This document shows positions 1 to 7,867 of a DNA stretch of 36,005 nt, piece after piece. The first letter of the stretch is position 1, and each line of letters starts with the position of its first letter. Position numbers and translations under genes: made by a program. The notes under the pieces are model-generated. The model saw only the letters and a program-made list of their open reading frames with translations, was not told the DNA's origin and did not search any database. The stretch comes from an uncultured Clostridia bacterium (lineage in GTDB: Bacteria; Bacillota; Clostridia; TANB77; CAG-508), in the NCBI GenBank assembly GCA_949388605.1, contig CASKJV010000019.1, positions 1 through 36,005 on the forward strand, given 5' to 3'.

Positions 1-138
1 GGAACTGAATATGAATAATATAATTTTGTTAATAATTATGATATTAAGTAAAATTATATAAGAGCAATAAAATTTTTATATACAAACTTATAATCTTTAA
101 AAATATAATCTCCCTCACAAATTGCAATTTCATTAACT

Positions 139-1497
139 TTAACAATTTTCTCTTAATTTATTTTTTAAAATCTTTTCAAATTCCTCTGGAACATTATTAT
201 TTTCATTATAAAATTTAAGTAAATTTTCATTTGACAGTTCAAAATTATCTTTATAATATTTTAATAAATAAGGTAATTCTTCTTTTTGAAGCTCTAAATT
301 TTGTATAGTTTTAGTAACTGCAAATCTAATTTCATCATAAGTACCAACACATTCAAATGGTTTATTTTCAGAATATCCACAAAGTTCAATAAAAGTTTTT
401 AATAAATTTTCCTTTTCAAATAAATCTTCTCCAAAAATATCTATTATTCTTTGCTTATATAAAAATGGACTCAAAATTATAAAAACAAATAAACATTTTG
501 GACAATCGCAACACCAAACCCATGGTTCTGATTTACTTCCTACATTACAACTCTTAAATATTTTATGATACTTTTCTATTTTAGAAAAAAGCATTGCAAT
601 TTGAAGTTCACTAATAGGTCTTAACATACTAAAATATTCTACTTTAGCTTTTAAATATTTATTTGCATATTCTCTGAAATCATTTTCAAATTCTATTGTT
701 TTAGAATACTGATGATTAATATTATCTCCTTCAACATTACTTTCATTCGCGCTATCTTCATTAGATAAAGCAATATATTTTTTATCTAAAAGATATGAAA
801 CTAAATATGAAATAAATGCAACTATTGCAGAAAATGGAGTATGCCCATTCAAAAATCCTTTTTTATTTAAATCTAACAAATTTTTGTCTATTATTCTTTT
901 TATTTCAATAATTTGATTATCAGTATATCCAGCTTCCTTTGCACAATCTAGAGATACATTTTTACTTCCTATTAGAAATACTAACGAATCCTTTTTATAA
1001 TCTTTTAGCAAATCTAAAGTTACATTAGAATCTTTTCCACCACCAACAGGAATAATAATACCGCTTGATGCACTTTGGTTTTCTTCAACTTCTATTTTTT
1101 CTCCCATTGATATGAACTCTACTAATCCTTCTTTTTTTACCTCTATATTATTTATATATCTAAATTCTCCTAAACCTAAATAAAATAATTTTTTAAACCA
1201 ATTTTCTTGAAAACTATCTAGTTTTCCACATTTTATACAAAAATGTGGAGAACATGTTGCTTTAAAATAACTTATAGATTCAATCATTCCTATATTAAAT
1301 ACTATATTTTTTACCATTTTAGAATTTATATTCTTGAAGTTAAATTCCTTTTTCAAAATTTCTATTCTTGGATTAAATTTTGCTAAATTTTCTATTTCAA
1401 AATTATATTCAATAACTAATTTATCATTTAAATCAGTTATTTTATAATCATTATATATAAAATTAGGATATTCTTCTCTTAATTTTCCAAAATCCAT
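139..1497 (-). CDS. murL: MurL-type UDP-MurNAc-L-Ala-L-Glu epimerase (PP-loop family)
   Basis: The 452-residue product matches what I know of MurL, the ATP-dependent enzyme that epimerises the terminal L-Glu of UDP-MurNAc-L-Ala-L-Glu so that D-Glu enters peptidoglycan. It carries a PP-loop ATP site (PVGGGKDS, residues 150-157), then the family blocks NGHTPFSA (about 218), LSNEDSANES (about 243), NHQYSK, LRPISELQ and a paired-Cys motif CCDCPKC (about 332-338) followed by the KPFECVG block. Length is normal for the family. The ATG has a good site (AAAGGA, about 8 bases upstream). It is transcribed alone: no murD2-like ligase, which partners MurL in Xanthomonas, is in the window. MurL was described in Gammaproteobacteria, so its presence in a low-GC Firmicute is notable. 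Substrate is inferred from family resemblance only; a related PP-loop epimerase acting on another glutamyl compound is possible. Confidence 0.8.
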   Translation of the reverse strand: MDFGKLREEYPNFIYNDYKITDLNDKLVIEYNFEIENLAKFNPRIEILKKEFNFKNINSKMVKNIVFNIGMIESISYFKATCSPHFCIKCGKLDSFQENWFKKLFYLGLGEFRYINNIEVKKEGLVEFISMGEKIEVEENQSASSGIIIPVGGGKDSNVTLDLLKDYKKDSLVFLIGSKNVSLDCAKEAGYTDNQIIEIKRIIDKNLLDLNKKGFLNGHTPFSAIVAFISYLVSYLLDKKYIALSNEDSANESNVEGDNINHQYSKTIEFENDFREYANKYLKAKVEYFSMLRPISELQIAMLFSKIEKYHKIFKSCNVGSKSEPWVWCCDCPKCLFVFIILSPFLYKQRIIDIFGEDLFEKENLLKTFIELCGYSENKPFECVGTYDEIRFAVTKTIQNLELQKEELPYLLKYYKDNFELSNENLLKFYNENNNVPEEFEKILKNKLRENC

Positions 1498-1669
1498 ATT
1501 TGATTTCCTTTCATATTTTCATAATATATTATATGCTATTTTACTAATTTTTTATAGTACTTTTTAATATTCTTATATTTTACTTCAATTTATTTATTTT
1601 GTAAACATTAACAAAATTCTTCTATGAAACATAAAATTTAATATAGACAAATTTGAAAGGAGTATAAAT

Positions 1670-2080
1670 ATGGAATTTGATAAAAAAGTCATAGTTGACG
1701 TTGATGGAAAAATAGAAAAAGGAAAGCAATTTGATTTAGAGTTAAACCTTCCAGAAGATTTTAGAAATGTTGTATACGGTATTGTAAAAGACCCATGTGG
1801 TGAACCTATTTCAGATGCTGTTGTAAAATTAATAGAAGTATGTAAAGATGAAAGAAAACCAGTATCTCATACTTTTACTGATAAAGAAGGAGAATTCGTT
1901 TTTGGCCCTCTTTGTCCTCATAAAACTTATAGTATTGAAATATGGGTAAACAGAGTAAAACATGTAAAAATTTGCAAAATATGTGAACATGAAGGAAAAT
2001 GTTTAAAAGGTGTAGATCTTTGTTGTGAAAAAGAAGATATGCCTAAACCAAAAGTATTCTTTAATAAAGAAGAAGAATAA
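1670..2080 (+). CDS. Small Cys-rich protein with a carboxypeptidase-regulatory-like domain
   Basis: This 136-residue protein has a central beta-sandwich segment resembling the carboxypeptidase regulatory-like fold (about residues 30-95: VYGIVKDPCGEPISDAVVKL ... TDKEGEFVFGPL ... TYSIEIWVN). That domain is a non-catalytic, transthyretin-like module. The C-terminal third is rich in cysteine (KICKICEHEGKC, then DLCCEK), eight or so Cys in total. There is no signal peptide or membrane segment. Similar small proteins occur in spore-forming clostridia and I would guess a spore-coat or envelope structural role, but nothing here proves it. It is monocistronic, with a strong GAAAGGAG site, and is followed by a clear hairpin terminator shared with the convergent gene. 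Function unknown beyond the domain. Confidence 0.75.
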   Translation: MEFDKKVIVDVDGKIEKGKQFDLELNLPEDFRNVVYGIVKDPCGEPISDAVVKLIEVCKDERKPVSHTFTDKEGEFVFGPLCPHKTYSIEIWVNRVKHVKICKICEHEGKCLKGVDLCCEKEDMPKPKVFFNKEEE

Positions 2081-2143
2081 AATTGTATGGAAATTATATT
2101 AAAAATTTTATAGAATAATATTCTATGAATTTTATATAGCAGG

Positions 2144-2193
2144 ACAAAAGAGCCACTTTTAAATTTTAATTTATTTAAAACATGGCTCTTTGT
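2144..2193. terminator. Bidirectional hairpin terminator
   Basis: AAAGAGCCA (2147-2155) pairs with TGGCTCTTT (2183-2191), and the inner TTTTAAA/TTTAAAA arms extend the stem. It lies between two convergent genes, the Cys-rich protein on + and the 47-residue protein on -, with A-rich and T-rich flanks suitable for both directions. Confidence 0.7.
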
Positions 2194-2202
2194 TCTTGTT
2201 AG

Positions 2203-2346
2203 TTACATAGCTGTTTTTATTCTTTTTACAAGTTGTCTTCCTTTTTTCATAACTTTTTTCTTGTTTTCATCAATACTTTCTGAATACATCATTAATGTTC
2301 CTGCTGTTATTAAACTTCCTATCATAACACCTTTCGTAAAACTCAT
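2203..2346 (-). CDS. 47-residue basic protein with a short N-terminal hydrophobic segment
   Basis: Reading the minus strand from ATG at 2346 gives 47 residues beginning MSFTKGVMIGSLITAGTLMM and ending in KRIKTAM. An excellent ribosome binding site (AAAAGGAGGT) sits 7 bases upstream, which is the main support. The first 20 residues form a short hydrophobic, Gly-containing helix, followed by an acidic turn (SESIDEN) and a strongly basic tail (KKKVMKKGRQLVKRIK). The layout resembles YtxH/YvlB-like small membrane-associated proteins of Firmicutes, but it is too short to assign. It ends into the shared terminator. I am fairly sure it is translated and unsure what it does. Confidence 0.65.
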   Translation of the reverse strand: MSFTKGVMIGSLITAGTLMMYSESIDENKKKVMKKGRQLVKRIKTAM

Positions 2347-2446
2347 TGTATTTACCTCCTTTTATAATTTTTTTAATATAATTTCTCTTTTCTACGTTTT
2401 TAATGCATATAACTTATTTTTTACTTGCTTGACTCGAAAAACTAAG

Positions 2447-2512
2447 AGATGTGCAATTTTTCCCGCAGACTTTCTATAATAGGAATTGCGGAGCAATTTC
2501 CTGTTATGAAAA
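2447..2512. repeat. Copy A of an intergenic hairpin element
   Basis: A GTGCAA box (2451-2456) is followed 14 bases later by a long hairpin (2471-2512): left arm TTTCTATAATAGGAATTG, loop CGGAG, right arm CAATTTCCTGTTATGAAAA. The right arm has one extra base, and a U-G pair replaces A-T in the middle of the stem. Two further copies with the same architecture are at 5547-5617 and 16284-16353. Here it lies downstream of the minus-strand TauE/SafE genes. Confidence 0.7.
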
Positions 2513-2548
2513 TATTATATTTAATTTTGTCAAGTTTATTTTTCTATA

Positions 2549-2932
2549 TTAAGTATTATTTTCTTTTTTATTTTTTATATACTGGGTAAAAAAATCATAT
2601 ATTTCAAAAATTGCTATACCTAGCAAAAAAATTCCAAAATATTTTTTTAAATTTTGACTTTCGATATTAAAAGAGACTTTACAACCAACAATTGCACCTA
2701 TTATTCCTGATATAATTATTACAAGTGCATTTTTATAATTTATTGTTTTATTTTTAATATTCATTATAATTGCTACAATTGAAGTAGGAATAAAAAATAT
2801 TAAATTACTTCCTTGAATTATATGTTGATTTAAATTTGTAAAAATTCCTAATAATAAAATTAAAATAGTTCCTCCACCCATTCCAAGGGCTGCAACCATA
2901 CCTGATACAATTCCAATAACAACTTCTACCAT
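2549..2932 (-). CDS. TauE/SafE-family permease, half-size subunit 2
   Basis: This 127-residue protein has about four predicted membrane segments and the family's glycine-rich start, SGMVAALGMGGGTILILL (about residues 10-27), which repeats in the N-terminal half of every TauE/SafE sulfite/sulfonate-type exporter. Full-length members have two such repeats in about 250 residues; this gene encodes one. The companion half-size gene lies 7 bases upstream in the same operon, so the two probably form a heterodimeric permease. The substrate (sulfite, other sulfur-containing anions or small organic anions) cannot be read from sequence. No taurine or cysteine metabolism genes are adjacent. The ATG is preceded by TTAGGAGAATT, and copy A of the hairpin element follows the stop. 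Confidence 0.8.
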   Translation of the reverse strand: MVEVVIGIVSGMVAALGMGGGTILILLLGIFTNLNQHIIQGSNLIFFIPTSIVAIIMNIKNKTINYKNALVIIISGIIGAIVGCKVSFNIESQNLKKYFGIFLLGIAIFEIYDFFTQYIKNKKENNT

Positions 2933-2939
2933 AATTCTC

Positions 2940-3332
2940 CTAAATAATCATCTTTATAGATGCATATATTAAAAATATAATAAATAAAATCTTTAATATA
3001 TTTTTATCTAATTTTATTAATAATTTTGAACCAATTATTCCTCCTATAATTCCACCAATAGCACATTTTATTGATGTATTCCAATTAATAGAATCTTGTT
3101 TAAAATAGAAAAAACTACTAGTTAATACCATAAAAAATATACACATAATTGTTGTTGCCCTTGATGAAACTTCTTCTTCTTTTAAAATAAGTGTCATAAA
3201 AGGAACTAATATCATTCCTCCACCTGCACCAAAAAGTCCACTAACTATTCCTGCTAAAAATCCAGCAATTATAACTAAAAAAATACTCTTTTTCATAAGA
3301 GTATTTTTTGCAAAATTTACAAATTTATTCAA
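2940..3332 (-). CDS. TauE/SafE-family permease, half-size subunit 1
   Basis: This 130-residue membrane protein contains the same signature as its neighbour: AGIVSGLFGAGGGMILVPF (about residues 27-45), then hydrophobic segments around 60-75, 88-103 and 112-129. It is one half of the usual two-repeat TauE/SafE transporter. The stop is 7 bases before the start of the second half, so the pair is translationally close-coupled. An extra N-terminal stretch (MNKFVNFAKNTLMKKS) precedes the first helix; an internal Met at residue 13 is a possible alternative start. Substrate unknown; a paired, opposite-topology dimer is inferred. Confidence 0.8.
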   Translation of the reverse strand: MNKFVNFAKNTLMKKSIFLVIIAGFLAGIVSGLFGAGGGMILVPFMTLILKEEEVSSRATTIMCIFFMVLTSSFFYFKQDSINWNTSIKCAIGGIIGGIIGSKLLIKLDKNILKILFIIFLIYASIKMII

Positions 3333-3370
3333 TTTAATCTAAGTATTCAATTTTCTTTGTATTAATTTAC

Positions 3371-3403
3371 AAAGGAGCCAGTAATAAATTACCAGCTCCT
3401 TTT
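3371..3403 (-). terminator. Probable terminator after the 574-residue protein gene
   Basis: AAAGGAGC (3371-3378) pairs with GCTCCTTT (3395-3402), with a second inner stem GTAAT/ATTAC beyond two mismatches. The T tract on the minus strand is short, so efficiency is uncertain. Confidence 0.5.
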
Positions 3404-3515
3404 GAAAAATAGTTTTTAGTTTCTGTTCTGAATATTAGTTAAGTATTATTGCATTTTCTTCATCAGTATAAGCATTCATAAATCTTCATTTGTCTTAGAC
3501 TCTAAATCAATAATC

Positions 3516-5240
3516 TCATTTTTTTTCTGATTTGATAGCAGATGTTCCCTTATCAAGCTCATTTCTCTCTTCCTGTTTATCAGATATTTGTACTGCAAAT
3601 GCTACATTTTCAAATGAAACAATATCAACTGTTCCATTAGAGTCATCAACATAATAAACTTTTACTGTATCTCCTTCACGAGTGATAGCTAATTCATTGG
3701 AAAGGCTATATGGTGCCATAAAAATTTTGTTAGGCTTTCCATCAAGAATAAGATAATAATATGTTGATCCATCTTCTACTACCGCAGAAATCCTTTCTAC
3801 AATTCCTTCATAATTATACCCATATGCTTCATCAGATCCAACTACATATGTGGAACTATTTTTGGAAACTGCCTGAATATATGCTCTACTGGCCTCCTGC
3901 AATGTTGTTCCTTTAGCAGAAATATTATAGTTGTCAATATTAACCATAGCATAATTTTTATTCAATCCTTCTGCATCTTTAAGTGCCATAACATATGTTG
4001 GAATTCCATTAACGTTTATTGGTAATGGTTCAGTTGATGTATATCCAAAATTAGACACTAATCCTTCTGCCGACTTCATAGCTGCTGTCTCTGTTGCACC
4101 AGTCATGTAACATATCTGACTTTTCTTTGTTCGTGTATTAACCATAATAAATCCTGAACACGATTCATCTGAGCCAACACTGGTCATTCCTGTGAAGTAA
4201 TAACAATCTCCTTCCATATAAACAGTTAATGTTAAATCTGTTTTTTTAATCTTATCTTCATTTGAAAAATTTAATACTCCATGAACTAATTTGCCCCAAT
4301 TATCAATCTGAGACTCTATAAATTTTTTTGGCTGTACAATATCTACCCATCCAGGAATATCATCTTTCATACCAAAAAAGTTTGTTTCACCAGTCTGAGC
4401 ATCAACTATAACAACTCCTATCGCCTCTCCATTACTCCATACTGTTTTATTTTTATAGGCTGTTACTACCCAATATGGTTTTCCAGCATCATCAATTTCA
4501 AAAGTATATTCTGTTAAAGCAAAATTTTTATACCCTTCATTTCTAATATGTCGTTTTAAATTATTTCCGAAATATGATGAATTAGAATACTTAATCTGAA
4601 GATCTTTTCCATCAATCTCACTAACATATTTTACTTTATTAGGGTTAGAAGCTGATACAGTTATATATCCTGGTGTAGAGTGGAATTTAAACCATTTAAA
4701 AATGTCAGTGTGTTCTAATGGAATAACCCATAATATTTCTCCATTAACTTCCTGAATAGCAGCATCTCCTAAATCTATTCGAGAACCAAGTGCAATATCT
4801 TCACCAATTTTTTTATCAGCCTGCTTTTTAGCAAGCTCTTCGTCTACAATAGGAATCTGTGCAACATCAATTTGATGAATCATTTCATCAAATTTAATTT
4901 TTTTTGGTTCTCCAAGTTGTGAGCGCAATGTTTCTTCATGAAATAGCGCTGCTCCTGCTATTTTCCCAATACCTATTACAATTATAAGTATTATCGAACC
5001 TATTGCCAAAGTAATTCCAATATGAGTCATTACCTCTTTTTTTGAACTCCACATCACAATTACGGAAATTAATATTATAGTGGCAAATCCAAAAAATACT
5101 ACTCCTTCAACATATGCCAGAGAGAGTGGTGGACACAATAAAAAGTAAACCAACCATAAAACAAATCCCATAAAAACTGTTCCTACCACTTTTCCTACTT
5201 TCTTCTTTTTCTTTTTTTGGATATCAAATTTTTCTTTCAT
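3516..5240 (-). CDS. 574-residue membrane-anchored protein of unknown function, probably acquired
   Basis: The N terminus is a lysine-rich cytoplasmic stretch (KKKKKK) followed by three or four hydrophobic segments (about residues 17-35, 42-62, 73-100). The remaining 470 residues are soluble and appear to be exposed outside the membrane: two or three PepSY-like beta-rich stretches that recur as 'YITVSASNP', 'VVIVDAQTGET' and 'GFIMVNTRTKK', and a C-terminal small beta domain (EGIVERISAV...). I do not recognise a catalytic motif or a named family. Codon use differs from neighbours: 11 of its 15 Gln codons are CAG, against 2 of 10 in the adjacent rarA, which suggests transfer. The reading frame ends in an A8 run; one base fewer would replace the final Lys with about 14 more residues. 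The ATG has an AAAGGAG site. Confidence 0.75.
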   Translation of the reverse strand: MKEKFDIQKKKKKKVGKVVGTVFMGFVLWLVYFLLCPPLSLAYVEGVVFFGFATIILISVIVMWSSKKEVMTHIGITLAIGSIILIIVIGIGKIAGAALFHEETLRSQLGEPKKIKFDEMIHQIDVAQIPIVDEELAKKQADKKIGEDIALGSRIDLGDAAIQEVNGEILWVIPLEHTDIFKWFKFHSTPGYITVSASNPNKVKYVSEIDGKDLQIKYSNSSYFGNNLKRHIRNEGYKNFALTEYTFEIDDAGKPYWVVTAYKNKTVWSNGEAIGVVIVDAQTGETNFFGMKDDIPGWVDIVQPKKFIESQIDNWGKLVHGVLNFSNEDKIKKTDLTLTVYMEGDCYYFTGMTSVGSDESCSGFIMVNTRTKKSQICYMTGATETAAMKSAEGLVSNFGYTSTEPLPINVNGIPTYVMALKDAEGLNKNYAMVNIDNYNISAKGTTLQEASRAYIQAVSKNSSTYVVGSDEAYGYNYEGIVERISAVVEDGSTYYYLILDGKPNKIFMAPYSLSNELAITREGDTVKVYYVDDSNGTVDIVSFENVAFAVQISDKQEERNELDKGTSAIKSEKK

Positions 5241-5312
5241 GCATATTCTCCTTTTTGATGCTATAAAATTAGTTTACAGTTACAATCTAAAAACTATCCT
5301 CCTTCCTAGTTA

Positions 5313-5331
5313 AAATGATATTATATCATTT
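5313..5331 (-). promoter_or_regulatory. Palindrome overlapping a TATAAT box upstream of the 574-residue protein gene
   Basis: AAATGATAT-T-ATATCATTT is a perfect 9-bp palindrome about 75 bases before the start codon. On the minus strand its centre reads GATATAATATC, containing a consensus TATAAT -10 box; the matching -35 is weak. This looks like an operator placed on a promoter, but could be chance in AT-rich DNA. Confidence 0.4.
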
Positions 5332-5416
5332 CACATTATGATTTGTTACCAAAAAAGTATATCACACTTTACATAATATTACAAGCGTGTTAATATTATT
5401 TATTTAAAATAAATAA

Positions 5417-5451
5417 TCACTTAAACATATCTTTTAAATATATTTAAGTGA
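5417..5451. repeat. 9-bp inverted repeat in the 5241-5641 intergenic stretch
   Basis: TCACTTAAA (5417-5425) pairs with TTTAAGTGA (5443-5451) across a 17-base AT-rich loop. The 400-base gap between the 574-residue protein gene and rarA contains this, the palindrome at 5313-5331 and copy B of the hairpin element; I see no gene in it. Confidence 0.4.
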
Positions 5452-5546
5452 CATATCTTAATTATAGCTTTTTTTATTTTAATTAAATTGATAAAACATT
5501 TACTAAATAGTCCACGTATTTGTTCGAAGCTCCGATTTTGTTATAC

Positions 5547-5617
5547 AAAATTGTGTGCAAAAATTAGCGAAGCTTTTATTTAGTAGAAAGTGCAGAGCAC
5601 TTTCCTGCTAAATAAAA
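5547..5617. repeat. Copy B of the intergenic hairpin element
   Basis: The box AAAATTGTGTGCAA (5547-5560) is followed 13 bases later by a hairpin at 5574-5617: left arm TTTTATTTAGTAGAAAGTG, loop CAGAG, right arm CACTTTCCTGCTAAATAAAA. The right arm again has one extra base, and the mid-stem U-G pair is in the same place as in copy A, while the outer stem bases differ from copies A and C on both arms. It begins 25 bases past the rarA stop codon on the minus strand. Confidence 0.7.
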
Positions 5618-5641
5618 AAGTTAATATTTTATATAGTTTAA

Positions 5642-6883
5642 CTATTCTATATTTTCATCTTTTATGTAATACTTGGTTCCAAGCATTTTATCTGGAAGAT
5701 ATTGCTGTTCAACCCAATGTCCAGGATAATTATGCGGATATTTGTATCCTTCTCCATATCCAAAATCTTGCATTCCCTGTGCTGGCGCATTTCTTATATG
5801 CATTGGAATTGTTCCTGTATCTTTTGTGGAAACATCTTCTATAGCTTTATTTATTGCATTATAAGAGGCATTTGATTTCTTTGAAGTTGCAACATATATT
5901 GCTGCTTCTGCTAAAATAATTCTTGCCTCAGGCATTCCTACCATTGTTACTGCTTGCATTGCAGATGTTGCTAAAATTAATGCATTTGGATTTGCCATAC
6001 CTACATCTTCTGCAGCCGCAATTACAATTCTTCTAGCTAAAAATACTGGATCTTCTCCGCCATTTAATGCTCTTGCCAAATAAAAAACCGCTGCGTCAGA
6101 ATCGCTACCTCTCATAGATTTTATAAAAGCACTAATATTATCGTAATGACTATCTCCTGATTTATCAAACATAGCCTTTCTTTTATTTAAGCTTTGACTT
6201 GCAATTTCATTAGTTATTTCTATAACTCCATCAGAATTCATTTTTGTTGTTAACACTGCAACTTCTAATCCATTTAATGCTGTTCTAACATCTCCACCAG
6301 AAACTTCTGCAATTGTTTCTAATGTTTCATCTGAAATTTTTATATTATAATTTCCAAGTCCATCTTTATTTATAAGTGCATTTTTTAAAACTTTAAAAAT
6401 ATCTTCTTTTTTTAAAGGTTCTAATTTTATTACCATAGATCTAGAAATTAAGGCTTTGTTTACTTCAAAGTAAGGATTTTCTGTTGTTGCACCAATTAAA
6501 ATTACAGTTCCATCTTCTACATAAGGAAGTAATGCATCTTGTTGAAGTTTATTAAATCTATGTATTTCATCTATAAATAATATACATTTTCCACTTGGAT
6601 TTAATAATGGGTTATCTGCCTCTTCTATTGCTTTTTTTATATCACCAACACCAGATGTTACAGCATTTAATTTTGTAAATTTATATTTAGTTGTTTCACT
6701 AATAACCTTTGCAAGTGATGTTTTGCCACACCCAGGTGGTCCCCATAAAATTAAACTTGATAGTCTATCTGCTTTTATTGTTCTATATAATAATTTATCT
6801 TTTCCAACTACATGTTCTTGTCCAACAAACTCTTCTAAAGTTTTTGGTCTTATTCTAAATGCTAATGGTTGATTTAAGTCCAT
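5642..6883 (-). CDS. rarA: Replication-associated recombination protein A (RarA/MgsA AAA+ ATPase)
   Basis: RarA is a clamp-loader-like AAA+ ATPase that acts at stalled replication forks and DNA ends. The sequence has the family start (RPKTLEEFVGQEHVVG), Walker A GPPGCGKTS (about residues 48-56), Walker B LFIDEIHRF (about 104-112), sensor 1 GATTENP, and the C-terminal MgsA tetramerisation region including GEDPVFLARRIVIAAAEDVG and the terminal GYKYPHNYPGHWVEQQYLP block. Length (413 residues) is normal. I chose ATG at 6883 rather than 6895 because GGAG lies 7 bases before 6883, while 6895 has no site and lies 2 bases past the ruvA stop. It is the second gene of a ruvA-rarA operon. Copy B of the hairpin element lies just after its stop. 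Confidence 0.95.
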   Translation of the reverse strand: MDLNQPLAFRIRPKTLEEFVGQEHVVGKDKLLYRTIKADRLSSLILWGPPGCGKTSLAKVISETTKYKFTKLNAVTSGVGDIKKAIEEADNPLLNPSGKCILFIDEIHRFNKLQQDALLPYVEDGTVILIGATTENPYFEVNKALISRSMVIKLEPLKKEDIFKVLKNALINKDGLGNYNIKISDETLETIAEVSGGDVRTALNGLEVAVLTTKMNSDGVIEITNEIASQSLNKRKAMFDKSGDSHYDNISAFIKSMRGSDSDAAVFYLARALNGGEDPVFLARRIVIAAAEDVGMANPNALILATSAMQAVTMVGMPEARIILAEAAIYVATSKKSNASYNAINKAIEDVSTKDTGTIPMHIRNAPAQGMQDFGYGEGYKYPHNYPGHWVEQQYLPDKMLGTKYYIKDENIE

Positions 6884-6897
6884 AATTTTCTCCATTT

Positions 6898-7497
6898 CTA
6901 TCTTGCTAATATTGATAATCCCTTCTTTATTAATTCTTCAACAGATACATCTGTATTAGCGATTTTTTCAAATGCTTTATCAATTTCCTTTTTATTGTAT
7001 CCAAGTATTTGTAATGCCTGAATTGCCTCATTAACATTTTCATTATTAGCAACACTTATTTCTGTTTCTTCACTATTTTTATTAAGTTCTTCTTCTGATT
7101 TTAATTTATCTTGTAATTCTAATATTATTCTTTGAGCAGTTTTTGGGCCAATTCCTGGAATCTTTTTTAATAGTGCAACATTATTTGAAATTATTGCACA
7201 AGCAAAACTCGCAGGAGTAATATTGGAAAGCATTGATATTGCTGATTTAGCTCCTATTCCGCTAACTGAAAGTAAAAGTTCGAACATTTTTAATTCGTCA
7301 TGATTTAAAAAACCATATAAACTAATTACATCTTCTCTTACATAATAATATGTATGTACTTTTACAATTTTTCCTATTTCTCCTATTTCATTTATTGAAA
7401 TATTAGACATAAATATTTTATACCCAATTCCCCCAACATCTATAACTACATAACTTGTAGATTTTTCTTCTAATGATCCTTTTATATATGCAAACAT
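6898..7497 (-). CDS. ruvA: Holliday junction branch migration protein RuvA
   Basis: RuvA is the tetrameric junction-binding subunit of the RuvAB branch migration motor. The 199-residue product has the N-terminal OB fold (MFAYIKGSLEEKSTSYVVIDVGGIGYKI), two helix-hairpin-helix motifs (LLSVSGIGAKSAISML at about 76-91; LLKKIPGIGPKTAQRIILEL at about 109-128) and the C-terminal three-helix domain III (NEAIQALQILGYNKKEIDKAF), which normally contacts RuvB. ruvB usually follows; here rarA follows instead, and ruvB is not in the window. The ATG has a GGAGAA site. Upstream is a 370-base AT-rich gap where its promoter must lie. Confidence 0.96.
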   Translation of the reverse strand: MFAYIKGSLEEKSTSYVVIDVGGIGYKIFMSNISINEIGEIGKIVKVHTYYYVREDVISLYGFLNHDELKMFELLLSVSGIGAKSAISMLSNITPASFACAIISNNVALLKKIPGIGPKTAQRIILELQDKLKSEEELNKNSEETEISVANNENVNEAIQALQILGYNKKEIDKAFEKIANTDVSVEELIKKGLSILAR

Positions 7498-7867
7498 CTA
7501 TTTTTTCTCCTACTCACTTATATTTTATTATCTATTATAATATTTTTAATATATGTTTATTATTACTATTTATTACATGATATTTTACCAAACATATTTT
7601 TGCTATATTTTATCACAAAATTATTATTTTGCAATACTTTTAATAAAATAATTGAAATTTATCCCGTATATGAATTTTACTTTTTAAGTAAAATAATTCA
7701 ACTTTATAATACCTTTCTATTACAAATATTATAAAGTTATCTTAATATTCTATTTATTACAACAACTTATAATTTTACAATTATATTTCTTTTTTATAAA
7801 AATATATAATTTGAACATTATTTAAATTATAATAGTTATATAATAATTATCATTTTAAGGAGTAATT
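7498..7867. other. Intergenic stretch with two inverted repeats; no gene seen
   Basis: This divergent region between ruvA (-) and the 434-residue protein gene (+) is very AT-rich. It holds a compact hairpin ATTTTACTT-TTT-AAGTAAAAT (7674-7694) and an 11-bp inverted repeat AACTTTATAAT ... ATTATAAAGTT (7700-7738). Neither is followed by a convincing T tract. No open frame with a ribosome binding site is visible. Promoters for both flanking genes must be here, but the composition gives too many TATAAT-like matches to choose one. Confidence 0.5.

Noticed and set aside
1-138. Minus-strand frame reading like protein (VNEIAICEGDYIFKDYK ...) just after murL
   Set aside because: It is about 30 codons, lacks a proper start and ribosome binding site, and a stop lies just upstream; too little to call a gene or a murL extension.
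2261-2479. A 72-residue + strand frame
   Set aside because: It overlaps the 47-residue minus-strand gene, which has the good ribosome binding site, and runs into the hairpin element; no family resemblance.
7674-7738. Hairpins upstream of the 434-residue protein gene as a riboswitch
   Set aside because: The two inverted repeats are simple AT stems without conserved loops or a terminator tract; listed only as repeats in the gap.
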